In this document: positions 16,963-25,159 of the stretch, in pieces
How the letters are laid out: every line of letters begins with the position of its first letter
Position numbering within the stretch: the stretch's first letter is position 1
Source of the DNA: Clostridia bacterium
Lineage (GTDB): Bacteria; Bacillota; Clostridia; Christensenellales; Borkfalkiaceae
Assembly (NCBI GenBank): GCA_017536205.1
Contig: JAFXHX010000008.1
Span: 1 to 64,000 of the forward strand
Reading direction: 5' to 3'
Length of the DNA: 64,000 bases
Translations under genes and position numbers: made by a program
Notes under the pieces: model-generated
The model's database searches: none
What the model saw: only the letters and a program-made list of their open reading frames with translations
What the model was told of the DNA's origin: nothing

Positions 16963-18734
16963 TTACTATACCTGATTCAAAGAGCCTTAAACAACTTAAT
17001 ATTAAACAGCTTAACGCCCTTTGTCAGGAACTTAGAAGTGAAATTATAAGGGTGGTTGATAAAAACGGCGGTCACCTTTCTAGCAATCTTGGCACGGTTG
17101 AACTTACAGTTGCGCTCCATTACGTTTTCGATTTACCAAGCGATAAAATTATTTTCGACGTTGGGCATCAGGCGTACGCGCACAAATTACTTTCCGGAAG
17201 GGACTTGTCGCACATACGCAAAGAAAACGGCGTTAGTGGTTTTCCAGACCCAAGCGAAAGCGAATTCGACGCTTTTTCGGTTGGTCACGCCGGCACTAGC
17301 ATAGCGTCGGGGCTTGGTTATTGCTATTCGCGCGATAAACTTGGCGATAATTATAACGTTATAACCGTTGTTGGCGATGCCTCGCTATTTAACGGCGAAA
17401 ACCTTGAAGCAATAACGTCGTCAACTAACAAACCGTCTAACTTTTTAGTCGTTTTAAACGATAACGGTATGTCTATCAATAAAAACGACAACGGGCTTTA
17501 TAAAGTAATTTCAAAAATAACCGTTAAAAAAGGCTACAATAGGTTTAATTCCTTTTTATCAAGAACGGTTGGAAAGTGTTTTATAGGAAGGTGGTTAAAG
17601 GCAATTAAACGTTTTTTAAAGCGTTCTATGTCAATAAACACTATAACCGATAGCGTTGGGCTTAAATACGTTGGCAAGTTTGACGGGCACAACCTAAAAA
17701 CACTAATTAAAATACTTGCTGATATTCGCGATAGTAACGTTCCAACTTTACTTCATTTAACTACGGTTAAAGGTAAGGGGCTACCCGTTGCAGAAGAAAA
17801 CTCTTCAAAGTTTCACGGCGTTTCTAAAGATATGCAAGTATCGAAACACTACTTTTCGGGTGGAATATCTAGCGTTTTAAACGAAATAGTTTCTAAAAAC
17901 CCAAACGTTCACGCAATTACGGCAGGTATGAAAGACGGAACGGGGCTTTCAGATTTTGCCGAAAAACACCCGTCAAACTTTATAGACGTTGGAATATGTG
18001 AAGAATACGCAGTTACTCTTGCATCTGGCATGGCAATTAGCGGAACAAAACCTATCGTGTTTATTTATTCAACGTTTATGCAACGTGCATACGACCAAAT
18101 CGTTCACGACGTTTGCCTTCAAAACTTACCCGTAATTTTTTGTTTGGATAGGGCTGGGTTAGTTGGTAGCGACGGTAAAACTCATCAAGGCGTTTTCGAC
18201 CTTTCGTATCTATCACACGTACCAAACTTAACAGTGTTAGCTCCTAAAGATTTAAACGAACTTTCTTTAATGATAGAAGAGGCGTTAAAACTCAACGCTC
18301 CCGTTGCAATACGCTATCCTAACGGTAAAATACAAAACACTGAGGAAACGGCGCCGTTTACAAGCGATTTTAAGTGGGAACTTTTGCAAAAAGGTGGTAA
18401 AAACGTAATTTTAGCAGTTGGTCCTAGAATGATTGAACTTGCGCTAAATGCAAGCAAAGGTACAGACACTGCAGTATACAACGCACGCACTATAAAACCC
18501 CTTGACGCTAACGTTTTAAACGAAATTAAGGGTAAGAACGTAATAACACTTGAAGATAACGCCGAATTAGGTGGCTTTGGAACGCATGTGCTTAAATATT
18601 ACGCAGATAATAAAGTTCTTCAAAAGGTTACCGTGCTAGGCGTAAAAGACGCTTTCGTTGTGCACGCTAGCGTTGAAAAACAACTAGAAAAAAACGGCTT
18701 AACTGCTAATGCCGTTAAAAAATTACTAACGTAA
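16959..18734 (+). CDS. dxs: 1-deoxy-D-xylulose-5-phosphate synthase
   Basis: Thiamine-diphosphate enzyme condensing pyruvate and glyceraldehyde-3-phosphate, first step of the MEP pathway. 591 residues, about 30 shorter than usual. VGHQAYAHKLLSG (near 68-80), LNDNGMSI (Asn167 region), GICEEYAVTLASGMA and LDRAGLVGSDGKTHQGVFDL are all present. The diphosphate motif reads GDA (139-141) where most members have GDG, a conservative change. It overlaps the kinase gene by 4 bp and so is translationally coupled to it. Confidence 0.9.
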   Translation: MITIPDSKSLKQLNIKQLNALCQELRSEIIRVVDKNGGHLSSNLGTVELTVALHYVFDLPSDKIIFDVGHQAYAHKLLSGRDLSHIRKENGVSGFPDPSESEFDAFSVGHAGTSIASGLGYCYSRDKLGDNYNVITVVGDASLFNGENLEAITSSTNKPSNFLVVLNDNGMSINKNDNGLYKVISKITVKKGYNRFNSFLSRTVGKCFIGRWLKAIKRFLKRSMSINTITDSVGLKYVGKFDGHNLKTLIKILADIRDSNVPTLLHLTTVKGKGLPVAEENSSKFHGVSKDMQVSKHYFSGGISSVLNEIVSKNPNVHAITAGMKDGTGLSDFAEKHPSNFIDVGICEEYAVTLASGMAISGTKPIVFIYSTFMQRAYDQIVHDVCLQNLPVIFCLDRAGLVGSDGKTHQGVFDLSYLSHVPNLTVLAPKDLNELSLMIEEALKLNAPVAIRYPNGKIQNTEETAPFTSDFKWELLQKGGKNVILAVGPRMIELALNASKGTDTAVYNARTIKPLDANVLNEIKGKNVITLEDNAELGGFGTHVLKYYADNKVLQKVTVLGVKDAFVVHASVEKQLEKNGLTANAVKKLLT

Positions 18735-18746
18735 AGGAGTTTAATT

Positions 18747-19568
18747 ATGGATTTTAACGTTAATAGCCCCATACTCTTTATAATTGTAGGGCTAATAATT
18801 GCAGTCGTTTTAGGTCAGTCCGTTTACTTTTTAGTAAAGGCGCTTAAACGTGCAAAAGAACTTGGTATTGATAAAAAAGTCGTTAAAAAAACTATAACCA
18901 CATCAGCAACGTTTACTATTGCGCCTGCAATATCAATACTCGTTGGCGTTGTAACGTTATCGGTTGCGCTTGGTATTCCGCTTCCTTGGCTTAGATTGTC
19001 GGTTGTAGGCTCGCTTTCGTATGAAACCATTTCTGCAGGGCAAACTTTGGTGGCTCTTGGAAAAACGCTTGGCAGTCTTGATATAACGGCAGAAGAGTTT
19101 GTAACGGTTACTATAGTAATGACTGTTGGTATTGCTTTAGGATTAATTGCCGTTCCACTTGTAACTAAAAAAATACAGTCGGGCATGATTAAACTTGAAA
19201 ATAAAGATAAAAAGTGGATGGAAATACTTAATAACGCAATGTTTATGGGTATGATTTCTGCATTTTTAGGCTACGTTTTCTGCGATATTACAAAAGTGTT
19301 TTACTCTCAAGAACAATTAAACGAACTTGCTATAAAAGCAATGGAAAAGTTGGCTGAAAAAGGCGTTGAAATTAAAGAGCCTATAGTTTACACAAATACT
19401 CAGTTTTTAATTCCCGTTTTAGTATTTTTTGTATCTGCTATCGTAATGGTTATATTAGGTTTGCTTTCTAAAAAGACCAAACAACGCTGGATTACAGATT
19501 ACGCATTACCTATCAGTTTAATTTTAGGTATGGCTTCTGCCGTTCCTTTTACGATGTGGTTAGGTTAA
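18747..19568 (+). CDS. DUF5058-like integral membrane protein
   Basis: 273 residues with about six hydrophobic helices. The N-terminal segment (NSPILFIIVGLIIAVVLGQSVYFLVKALKRAKELG) and SATFTIAPAISILVGVVTLS look like the uncharacterised DUF5058 family, a recognition from memory. A soluble loop with an amphipathic helix lies at about residues 185-210. AAAGGAG precedes ATG 18747, 12 bp after dxs. The next gene encodes another membrane protein and then a peptidase, so a two-component transporter or permease is possible; this is inference. Confidence 0.6.
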   Translation: MDFNVNSPILFIIVGLIIAVVLGQSVYFLVKALKRAKELGIDKKVVKKTITTSATFTIAPAISILVGVVTLSVALGIPLPWLRLSVVGSLSYETISAGQTLVALGKTLGSLDITAEEFVTVTIVMTVGIALGLIAVPLVTKKIQSGMIKLENKDKKWMEILNNAMFMGMISAFLGYVFCDITKVFYSQEQLNELAIKAMEKLAEKGVEIKEPIVYTNTQFLIPVLVFFVSAIVMVILGLLSKKTKQRWITDYALPISLILGMASAVPFTMWLG

Positions 19569-19581
19569 GGAGGGTGAACGT

Positions 19582-20253
19582 ATGATAAAACGCAAAGAAT
19601 TAACTTATATGGAAAGCGTTCATCGTGACGGTAAAATATGGGGGCTTGTTTTATGTGGAGCCATTTTACTTTTTCCAATAATTGCTTGTATAATTTTTAA
19701 CGTGCTTCCTAAATGGAGTGCGCTTGCAGAAGGTTTAATTGCAGTTATGCCTATGTATTGGGCAGTTGCAGTTATTGAAATTATAACTTACGTTCCTATG
19801 CTTGGTGCAGGTGGAACGTATCTTTCGTTCGTAACGGGTAATATTTCAAACTTAAAACTTCCTTGCGCGCTTAACGCTATGGAAATTGCAAACGTAAAAC
19901 CTTCAAGTGAAGAAGGTGAAATTATATCAACGATTTCAATTGCCGTTTCAAGTATAGTTACGACTCTTATCATTATTATTGGTCTATTTGCTATAGCACC
20001 GTTGGGCGACGTTTTAACTAGCCCTCTTGTTAAAAGTGCTTTCGACCAAGTTTTGCCCGCGCTTTTCGGTGGTTTAGGCGTAGTATTTCTTGCTAAAAAC
20101 CTTAAAATAGCGATAGTGCCGTGCTTGTTAATGCTTGTGTTGTTTATAGCAATACCTGCACTTGATACGTCTATGGTTGGCATTATGGTTCCGGTAGGCG
20201 TTGTGGTTTCAATCGTTGTTGCTAGAATATTGTATAAAAAGGGTATGTTATAA
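19582..20253 (+). CDS. uncharacterised membrane protein, likely partner of the DUF5058-like protein
   Basis: 223 residues with about five to six hydrophobic segments and no enzymatic motif. A Gly-rich loop (YVPMLGAGGTYLSFVTGNISNLKLPCALNA, in short PMLGAGGTYLSFVTG) around residues 70-95 may be functionally important. Strong ribosome site AAGGAGG 8 nt before ATG 19582. It lies 13 bp after the DUF5058-like gene and overlaps the peptidase by 1 bp (TAATG), so the three are probably made together. I do not recognise a named family. Confidence 0.55.
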   Translation: MIKRKELTYMESVHRDGKIWGLVLCGAILLFPIIACIIFNVLPKWSALAEGLIAVMPMYWAVAVIEIITYVPMLGAGGTYLSFVTGNISNLKLPCALNAMEIANVKPSSEEGEIISTISIAVSSIVTTLIIIIGLFAIAPLGDVLTSPLVKSAFDQVLPALFGGLGVVFLAKNLKIAIVPCLLMLVLFIAIPALDTSMVGIMVPVGVVVSIVVARILYKKGML

Positions 20254-21695
20254 TGTGGGATTACGTTTTATATGCTATAATTGTTTTGATTGTTATATTT
20301 TTAGCGATAATTATAATTCGCGCAATTTCTTTCAAGCCTAAAAACGACGTTGTTATAAATGACGACGTTATCGAGTTTGACGGTGATAAGGCGGTTTATA
20401 ATTTACAGCAGCTAGTAAAATGCAAAACGATTTCTTATAAAGATTCTTCTTTAGAAGACGAAAAAGAGTTTGAAAAACTCGTAAATCTGTTGCCGGAACT
20501 TTATCCAAACGTTTTTAAGGTTTGTTCACTTAAAAAGTTTGACGGTAGAGCGTTATTATTTAAGTGGGAAGGCAAAAAACACGATAAGCCTTCGGTTATG
20601 ATGTCGCACTACGACGTTGTTCCTGTAAGTGAAGAACTTTGGGTAGAGCCACCTTTTGCAGGCGTTATTAAAGACGGGGTTTTGTGGGGGCGTGGCACGC
20701 TTGACACGAAAGTTACTTTAAACGGCGCATTAACTGCTGCAAACCACTTAATTGAAAAAGGCTTTGTTCCCGAAAACGACGTGTATTTTGCCTTTTCAGG
20801 CAGTGAAGAAATTAACGGTGTAGGTGCTAAAAATATCGTTGATTACTTTGAACAAAACGGCATAGCACCCGAACTTGTCGTTGACGAAGGCGGTGCTGTT
20901 GTTTCAAACGTTTTCCCGGGTGTTAAAAGTGCGTGTGGTCTTATAGGTATTGCCGAAAAGGGCATGGTCGACGTTGTTTACAAAACTAAGTCAAACGGTG
21001 GCCACGCTTCGGCGCCAAAGCCAAAAACTCCTGTAGGAACGCTTTCAAAGGCGTGTGTTAAAATGGAAAAACACCCCTTTAAAATGCACGTTACAAAGCC
21101 CGTTCAAGAAATGTTCGACACGCTTGGTAGGCACTCTAGTTTTCTATATAAACTTATTTTTGCAAATATGTGGTGTTTTAGTTGGGTTATAGACCTTTTA
21201 GGTAAACTTCAAGGTGGCGAAATTAACGCACTTGTTAGAACAACCGTTGCTTTTACTCAAATGAGGGGTAGTTCTGCATCAAACGTAATTCCACCTGAAG
21301 CCGAAATGGTTTCAAATATTAGAATTAACCCGCACGACACGGTTGATAGCGTTATCGATTACGTTAAAAAGACTGTAGGTGACGATAAAGTTGAAATATC
21401 AAAGTTAATGTCGTATAACCCAAGCCGTATTTCTCAAACGGACTGTAAGTCGTATAATAAAGTTGCAAGCGCAGTTGCTTCAACTTATAAAGGCGCAATC
21501 GTTTCGCCGTATCTTATGGTGCAGTGTAGCGATAGTAGGCATTACGGCAGAATTAGCGATAAGGTTTACCGTTTTTCTGCTAGTGATTTTACTGCTGAAG
21601 AAAGGTCCACTATTCACGGCAACAACGAAAGAATTAGGCTTGAAACAATAAAATCGGCAACCGAGTTTTATATAAGGCTTTTAAAATCTTGTTAA
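20253..21695 (+). CDS. membrane-anchored M20-family metallopeptidase
   Basis: 480 residues: an N-terminal transmembrane helix (about 3-27) and then an M20 di-zinc hydrolase. Metal and catalytic motifs are MSHYDVVP (His and Asp), GRGTLDTK (bridging Asp), GSEEINGVGA (catalytic Glu), VVDEGGAVV, and the C-terminal SDSRHYGRIS. The dimerisation domain carries GGHASAPKP. The size and anchor resemble the PM20D1/carboxypeptidase S branch, which cleaves or makes N-acyl amino acids or dipeptides. Coupled to the two upstream membrane proteins; cleaved product import is a reasonable but unproven idea. Confidence 0.85.
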   Translation: MWDYVLYAIIVLIVIFLAIIIIRAISFKPKNDVVINDDVIEFDGDKAVYNLQQLVKCKTISYKDSSLEDEKEFEKLVNLLPELYPNVFKVCSLKKFDGRALLFKWEGKKHDKPSVMMSHYDVVPVSEELWVEPPFAGVIKDGVLWGRGTLDTKVTLNGALTAANHLIEKGFVPENDVYFAFSGSEEINGVGAKNIVDYFEQNGIAPELVVDEGGAVVSNVFPGVKSACGLIGIAEKGMVDVVYKTKSNGGHASAPKPKTPVGTLSKACVKMEKHPFKMHVTKPVQEMFDTLGRHSSFLYKLIFANMWCFSWVIDLLGKLQGGEINALVRTTVAFTQMRGSSASNVIPPEAEMVSNIRINPHDTVDSVIDYVKKTVGDDKVEISKLMSYNPSRISQTDCKSYNKVASAVASTYKGAIVSPYLMVQCSDSRHYGRISDKVYRFSASDFTAEERSTIHGNNERIRLETIKSATEFYIRLLKSC

Positions 21696-21699
21696 CTAA

Positions 21700-21726
21700 A
21701 ACGGCAATTAAATTGCCGTTTTTTTA
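21700..21726 (+). terminator. intrinsic terminator after the M20 peptidase
   Basis: AACGGCAA/TTGCCGTT stem (21700-21707, 21713-21720) with a 5-nt loop and a seven-T run. Confidence 0.9.
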
Positions 21727-21736
21727 TGCTCTTTTG

Positions 21737-21765
21737 TTGATATATATAAAATATTGTGCTAAAAT
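21737..21765 (+). promoter_or_regulatory. promoter placing the prmA start codon at the transcription start
   Basis: TTGATA (21737-21742), 17 bp, TAAAAT (21760-21765), with TGC directly before the -10 box (extended -10). The ATG of prmA begins 6 nt after the -10 box, so the message should be leaderless. Confidence 0.75.
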
Positions 21766-21771
21766 ACCTAT

Positions 21772-22713
21772 ATGAATTACGTTGAACTAACAATTACAAC
21801 AACTCACCAAGCCGAAGAACTTATTTCTTCTAAACTTTGGGAATACACCGAGTACGGAGTTTCCGTTTGCGACGATTACGACGTTTTAGAACTAATTAAC
21901 GAGCGTAGAAACACTTGGGATTATCTAGACGATAAAGTTACCGAAAATCTTGGCTCTGGCGTCACTCTAATTAAAGCGTATTTCGATATTCCAACTGCAA
22001 GCGATAAAATTGAAAATCTTCGCAAAGAATTAGAAGTTATGCGCGAAAACGCAAAGGGTTTTGTAGATTTTGGAACGCTTGAAACTGTTAAGCGCATCGT
22101 TGACGGTGACGACTGGATTGAGATTTGGCGCAAGCATTATAGACCTATGAACATAGGTGGAATAGTCGTTTGCCCAGAGTGGATAGAATATAAAGGCGAA
22201 GGTACCGTTGTTAAAATTGATAGCAATATGGCGTTTGGCACGGGCGAACACGAAACTACTTCTATGTGCATTGAGTTTTTGTGCGAGTACGTTACTCCCA
22301 GCGTTAAGGTTATAGACGTTGGCACCGGCTCTGGTATTTTGGGTATAGTTGCTTGCGCGCTTGGCGCAAACTCTGCCGTTATGACCGATATTGACGAAAT
22401 TGCCGTTAAAACCGCCACTAAAAACGCTAAACTTAACGGCGTAAGTGACAAGTGCTTAATTACGCTAGATAACCTTTTAACGGGCGTTGACGCCGTTGGC
22501 GACGTTGTTGTTGCAAACATTACTGCCGACGTTTTGTGTGTTTTAGCAACGTCTATTAAAAAGCACGTTAAATTAGGCACTAAACTTATAATGAGTGGAA
22601 TACTCCGCGATAAAGCAGAACAAGTCGTAAGTACTTACGTTCCACTTGGGTATAAAGTTCTTAATTCAAAAAGCAAGGGCGAGTGGGTTGCGCTCGTAAT
22701 GGAAAAGATATGA
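21772..22713 (+). CDS. prmA: ribosomal protein L11 methyltransferase
   Basis: 313 residues. The N-terminal substrate-recognition domain (MNYVELTITTTHQAEELIS) matches the family start, which fixes ATG 21772. FGTGEHETTSMC and the SAM motif VIDVGTGSGILGIVA are classical, followed by VANITADVL. It trimethylates L11. There is no Shine-Dalgarno sequence, and the promoter position implies a leaderless message. The last bases overlap mtaB (ATGA). Confidence 0.94.
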   Translation: MNYVELTITTTHQAEELISSKLWEYTEYGVSVCDDYDVLELINERRNTWDYLDDKVTENLGSGVTLIKAYFDIPTASDKIENLRKELEVMRENAKGFVDFGTLETVKRIVDGDDWIEIWRKHYRPMNIGGIVVCPEWIEYKGEGTVVKIDSNMAFGTGEHETTSMCIEFLCEYVTPSVKVIDVGTGSGILGIVACALGANSAVMTDIDEIAVKTATKNAKLNGVSDKCLITLDNLLTGVDAVGDVVVANITADVLCVLATSIKKHVKLGTKLIMSGILRDKAEQVVSTYVPLGYKVLNSKSKGEWVALVMEKI

Positions 22714-23945
22714 AAGCCGTAGTATTTACGCTTGGTTGCAAGGTTAATTCATACGAAAGCCAGTCGCTTATTCGCTTATTTAGTAAACTAGGTTATGAAA
22801 CTAGCGAAAAGTTAGAGTTTGCTAACGTTTACGTTATAAATACTTGCGCCGTAACTAGTGAAGCCGAGAAAAAGTCACGCCAAGCAATAGCAAGGGTTAA
22901 AAGTAAAAACCCAAATGCTAAAATTATAGTTACGGGTTGCGCATCGCAAAAAAATCCCACGTCGTTTTTAGAAAAAGACGGGGTAACGCTTGTAACGGGC
23001 ACACAGTATAAGCAAAAAATTATTGAACTTTTAAACGAAAGTGGCAACAAGGTTTTCGACTTCGAGCCGTGCTATGAAGATATGGAAGTTCCGTTAACTT
23101 GTAAAGTGCGCTCGTTTATTAAAGTACAAGACGGTTGCAACAATTTTTGCTCGTACTGCATAATTCCTTATTTAAGGGGTAGAAGTCGTTCGCGCTCGAT
23201 AGAAAGTATACTTTGCGAAATCGATACCGTTAAGCCGTTAGAAGCCGTTTTAACGGCAATAAACCTTTCGGCGTATAATTTTGAAAACAATCGATTGTCT
23301 AACCTTATTAGCGCGCTTTCAAGCGTAAAATCGCGAATTAGGCTTGGCTCACTAGAAGAAAACGTTATAAACGCCGATTTTTTAAGCGCTTGCAAAAATC
23401 TTTACGATTTTGCACCACATTTTCACTTGTCGTTACAATCCGGCTCAACTAAAACCTTAAAGAGTATGAATAGAAAGTACACGGCAGAAGAGTTTGAAAA
23501 GGGCATAAATCTTATTCGCTCGGTATTTCCTAATGCTGGAATTACCACCGATATTATAGTTGGCTATCCAACCGAAACCGAAGAAGATTTTAACACTTCT
23601 TACGAGTTTGCTAAAAGGGTTAAGTTTTCAGATATTCACGCTTTTCCGTTTTCAATGCGTGAAGGGACTAACGCCTATAAATTAAAAGACCTTCCTGATA
23701 GCGTTAAAAAAGAGCGCCTTAACAAAATGCTTGATTTAAAACAAAACCTTAAAAGCGAGTTTATAAATAACAACTTGGGTTTAGAGCATCAAGTTATTTT
23801 TGAAGAAGAATATAAAGGCTATATGACGGGTTACACGGGTAACTATATAAAAACGTACGTTAAAGGCTCGTTTGAACCTAAAAAATTAAACGTAATACTT
23901 AAAGAGCCTTATTTAGACGGGGCTTTAGGAATAATAAAGGAGTAA
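22710..23945 (+). CDS. mtaB: tRNA t6A37 methylthiotransferase MtaB
   Basis: 411-residue radical-SAM enzyme that converts t6A37 to ms2t6A. The N-terminal MTTase domain starts VFTLGCKVNSYES with later cluster cysteines (NTCAVT, VTGCASQ). The radical-SAM motif is CNNFCSYCIIP (CxxxCxxC), and the C-terminus forms a TRAM domain. The start is set at ATG 22710, overlapping the prmA stop; the in-frame GTG-like extension upstream has no family support. Confidence 0.93.
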   Translation: MKAVVFTLGCKVNSYESQSLIRLFSKLGYETSEKLEFANVYVINTCAVTSEAEKKSRQAIARVKSKNPNAKIIVTGCASQKNPTSFLEKDGVTLVTGTQYKQKIIELLNESGNKVFDFEPCYEDMEVPLTCKVRSFIKVQDGCNNFCSYCIIPYLRGRSRSRSIESILCEIDTVKPLEAVLTAINLSAYNFENNRLSNLISALSSVKSRIRLGSLEENVINADFLSACKNLYDFAPHFHLSLQSGSTKTLKSMNRKYTAEEFEKGINLIRSVFPNAGITTDIIVGYPTETEEDFNTSYEFAKRVKFSDIHAFPFSMREGTNAYKLKDLPDSVKKERLNKMLDLKQNLKSEFINNNLGLEHQVIFEEEYKGYMTGYTGNYIKTYVKGSFEPKKLNVILKEPYLDGALGIIKE

Positions 23946-23948
23946 ATT

Positions 23949-24287
23949 ATGGATTGTTTATTTTGTAAGTTTATAAATAAAGAACTTAAAACAGATATCG
24001 TTTATGAAGATGAAAATATGCTTATATTTAAAGATATAGCGCCACAGGCTAAAAGGCATTACTTAATGGTAGTAAAATCACACTTTAAATACCTTGCCGA
24101 TATGACCGAAAACGATTCTATTATGCTTGCTCGTGCACTTAAAAAATTACCTGAACTTACCGAACTTTTAGGTTTAGAAGGTGGTTACCGTTTAGTAATA
24201 AATCAAGGAGACGACGCTGGTCAAACCGTTCCACACGTTCACGTTCATATACTTTGTGGGCAAAAAATGGGTTGGACACCTGCATAA
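23949..24287 (+). CDS. HIT-family nucleotide-binding protein
   Basis: 112 residues. CLFCKF near the N-terminus and the histidine triad HVHVHIL near the C-terminus identify a Hint/PKCI-type purine nucleotide phosphoramidase. AAAGGAG at the mtaB end precedes ATG 23949. Last gene before a separate rpsU promoter. Confidence 0.9.
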   Translation: MDCLFCKFINKELKTDIVYEDENMLIFKDIAPQAKRHYLMVVKSHFKYLADMTENDSIMLARALKKLPELTELLGLEGGYRLVINQGDDAGQTVPHVHVHILCGQKMGWTPA

Positions 24288-24311
24288 TTTATAAAAACGG
24301 CTTAATTTTCG

Positions 24312-24340
24312 TTGACAATATAAGTTGTTTTTAATATAAT
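24312..24340 (+). promoter_or_regulatory. consensus promoter for rpsU
   Basis: TTGACA (24312-24317), 17 bp, TATAAT (24335-24340): a perfect sigma-A promoter. In the leader TTGCC/GGCAA (24356-24360, 24366-24370) can pair immediately upstream of the ribosome site AGGAGGG. Confidence 0.85.
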
Positions 24341-24384
24341 ATAGAAGCTTACTAATTGCCAAAAGGGCAAAGGAGGGTTGTAAT

Positions 24385-24564
24385 ATGTCTACTATTAGAG
24401 TTGGTGAAAACGAAACGCTTGACAGTGCTCTTAGAAGATTTAAAAGAAAGTGCTCACGCGATGGTATTATAGGTGACCTTCGCCGTAAAGAGTTCTATGA
24501 AAGACCTTCTGTAAGAAGAAAGAAAAAGGCTGAAGCAGCCAGAAAGAGAAACGCTAAAGGCTAA
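24385..24564 (+). CDS. rpsU: 30S ribosomal protein S21
   Basis: Short gene coding for 59 residues, beginning [21 protein letters not shown] (first residues) and ending in a Lys/Arg-rich helix, as in all bacterial S21 proteins. A very strong Shine-Dalgarno (AGGAGGG, 24371-24377) precedes ATG 24385. It has its own promoter and terminator. Confidence 0.96.
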   Translation: MSTIRVGENETLDSALRRFKRKCSRDGIIGDLRRKEFYERPSVRRKKKAEAARKRNAKG

Positions 24565-24578
24565 TAATAAGTTTTACG

Positions 24579-24612
24579 TCCGCAAAATGTCGAATTTTGC
24601 GGATATTTTTTT
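24579..24612 (+). terminator. intrinsic terminator after rpsU
   Basis: 10-bp stem TCCGCAAAAT/ATTTTGCGGA with a 5-nt loop and a seven-T run. Confidence 0.9.
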
Positions 24613-24624
24613 GCAAGGAGAATT

Positions 24625-25023
24625 ATGAGTACAAACAAGACTTTAAGAGATTATGCAAAAGAAGCCAAAGCAAGAATGAAAAGTTCGTTCTGGCAAGATT
24701 ATAAAAGTAACGTTAAAAACAGTGCCGAACAAGCAGAAAGTGATGGAGAAAGCGCATCAAAGGTAATAAAGTATTATCAAGTAAAAGCAACCGAAACTAT
24801 TAACGGCGTTTTGCAAAGCGACGAAGATTTTTACAAACAAGTTAAAAAACTTTTAGATACCGTTGGCGACGTGAGCGACGCAATAGGTAGGCTAACCGAT
24901 AAAGAGTATTATAAAACGCTATCATACGAGCAACGTGGTCGCTATACTTTAGAACTATCAAATAAATATCTAAAAGCAAAAGAACGCTATTATAAAGAAA
25001 AAAAATATGAAAAAACGGTATAA
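24625..25023 (+). CDS. uncharacterised small soluble protein
   Basis: 132 residues, predicted cytosolic, highly charged and mostly helical, rich in Lys, Glu, Tyr and Ser, with no signal peptide, Cys or enzyme motif. The C-terminus is a basic, Tyr-rich helix (LKAKERYYKEKKYEK). CAAGGAG precedes ATG 24625. It sits between the rpsU terminator and its own terminator at 25024, so it must rely on read-through or a promoter I cannot place. I do not recognise a family. Confidence 0.6.
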   Translation: MSTNKTLRDYAKEAKARMKSSFWQDYKSNVKNSAEQAESDGESASKVIKYYQVKATETINGVLQSDEDFYKQVKKLLDTVGDVSDAIGRLTDKEYYKTLSYEQRGRYTLELSNKYLKAKERYYKEKKYEKTV

Positions 25024-25051
25024 AAAAGGAGTGGTTTAGCCACTCCTTTTA
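25024..25051 (+). terminator. intrinsic terminator
   Basis: AAAAGGAGTGG pairs with CCACTCCTTTT around a 5-nt loop. The T tract is short, so it is less ideal than the others. Confidence 0.75.
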
Positions 25052-25159
25052 AATTACTTTTTAATTTTGTTAGGTAATATTGCATCTATATACAATATAT
25101 GCTTGATAAAGCTTTATTATTTTCGTTCTAATACTAGCATTAAAAAAATATAATATAGC

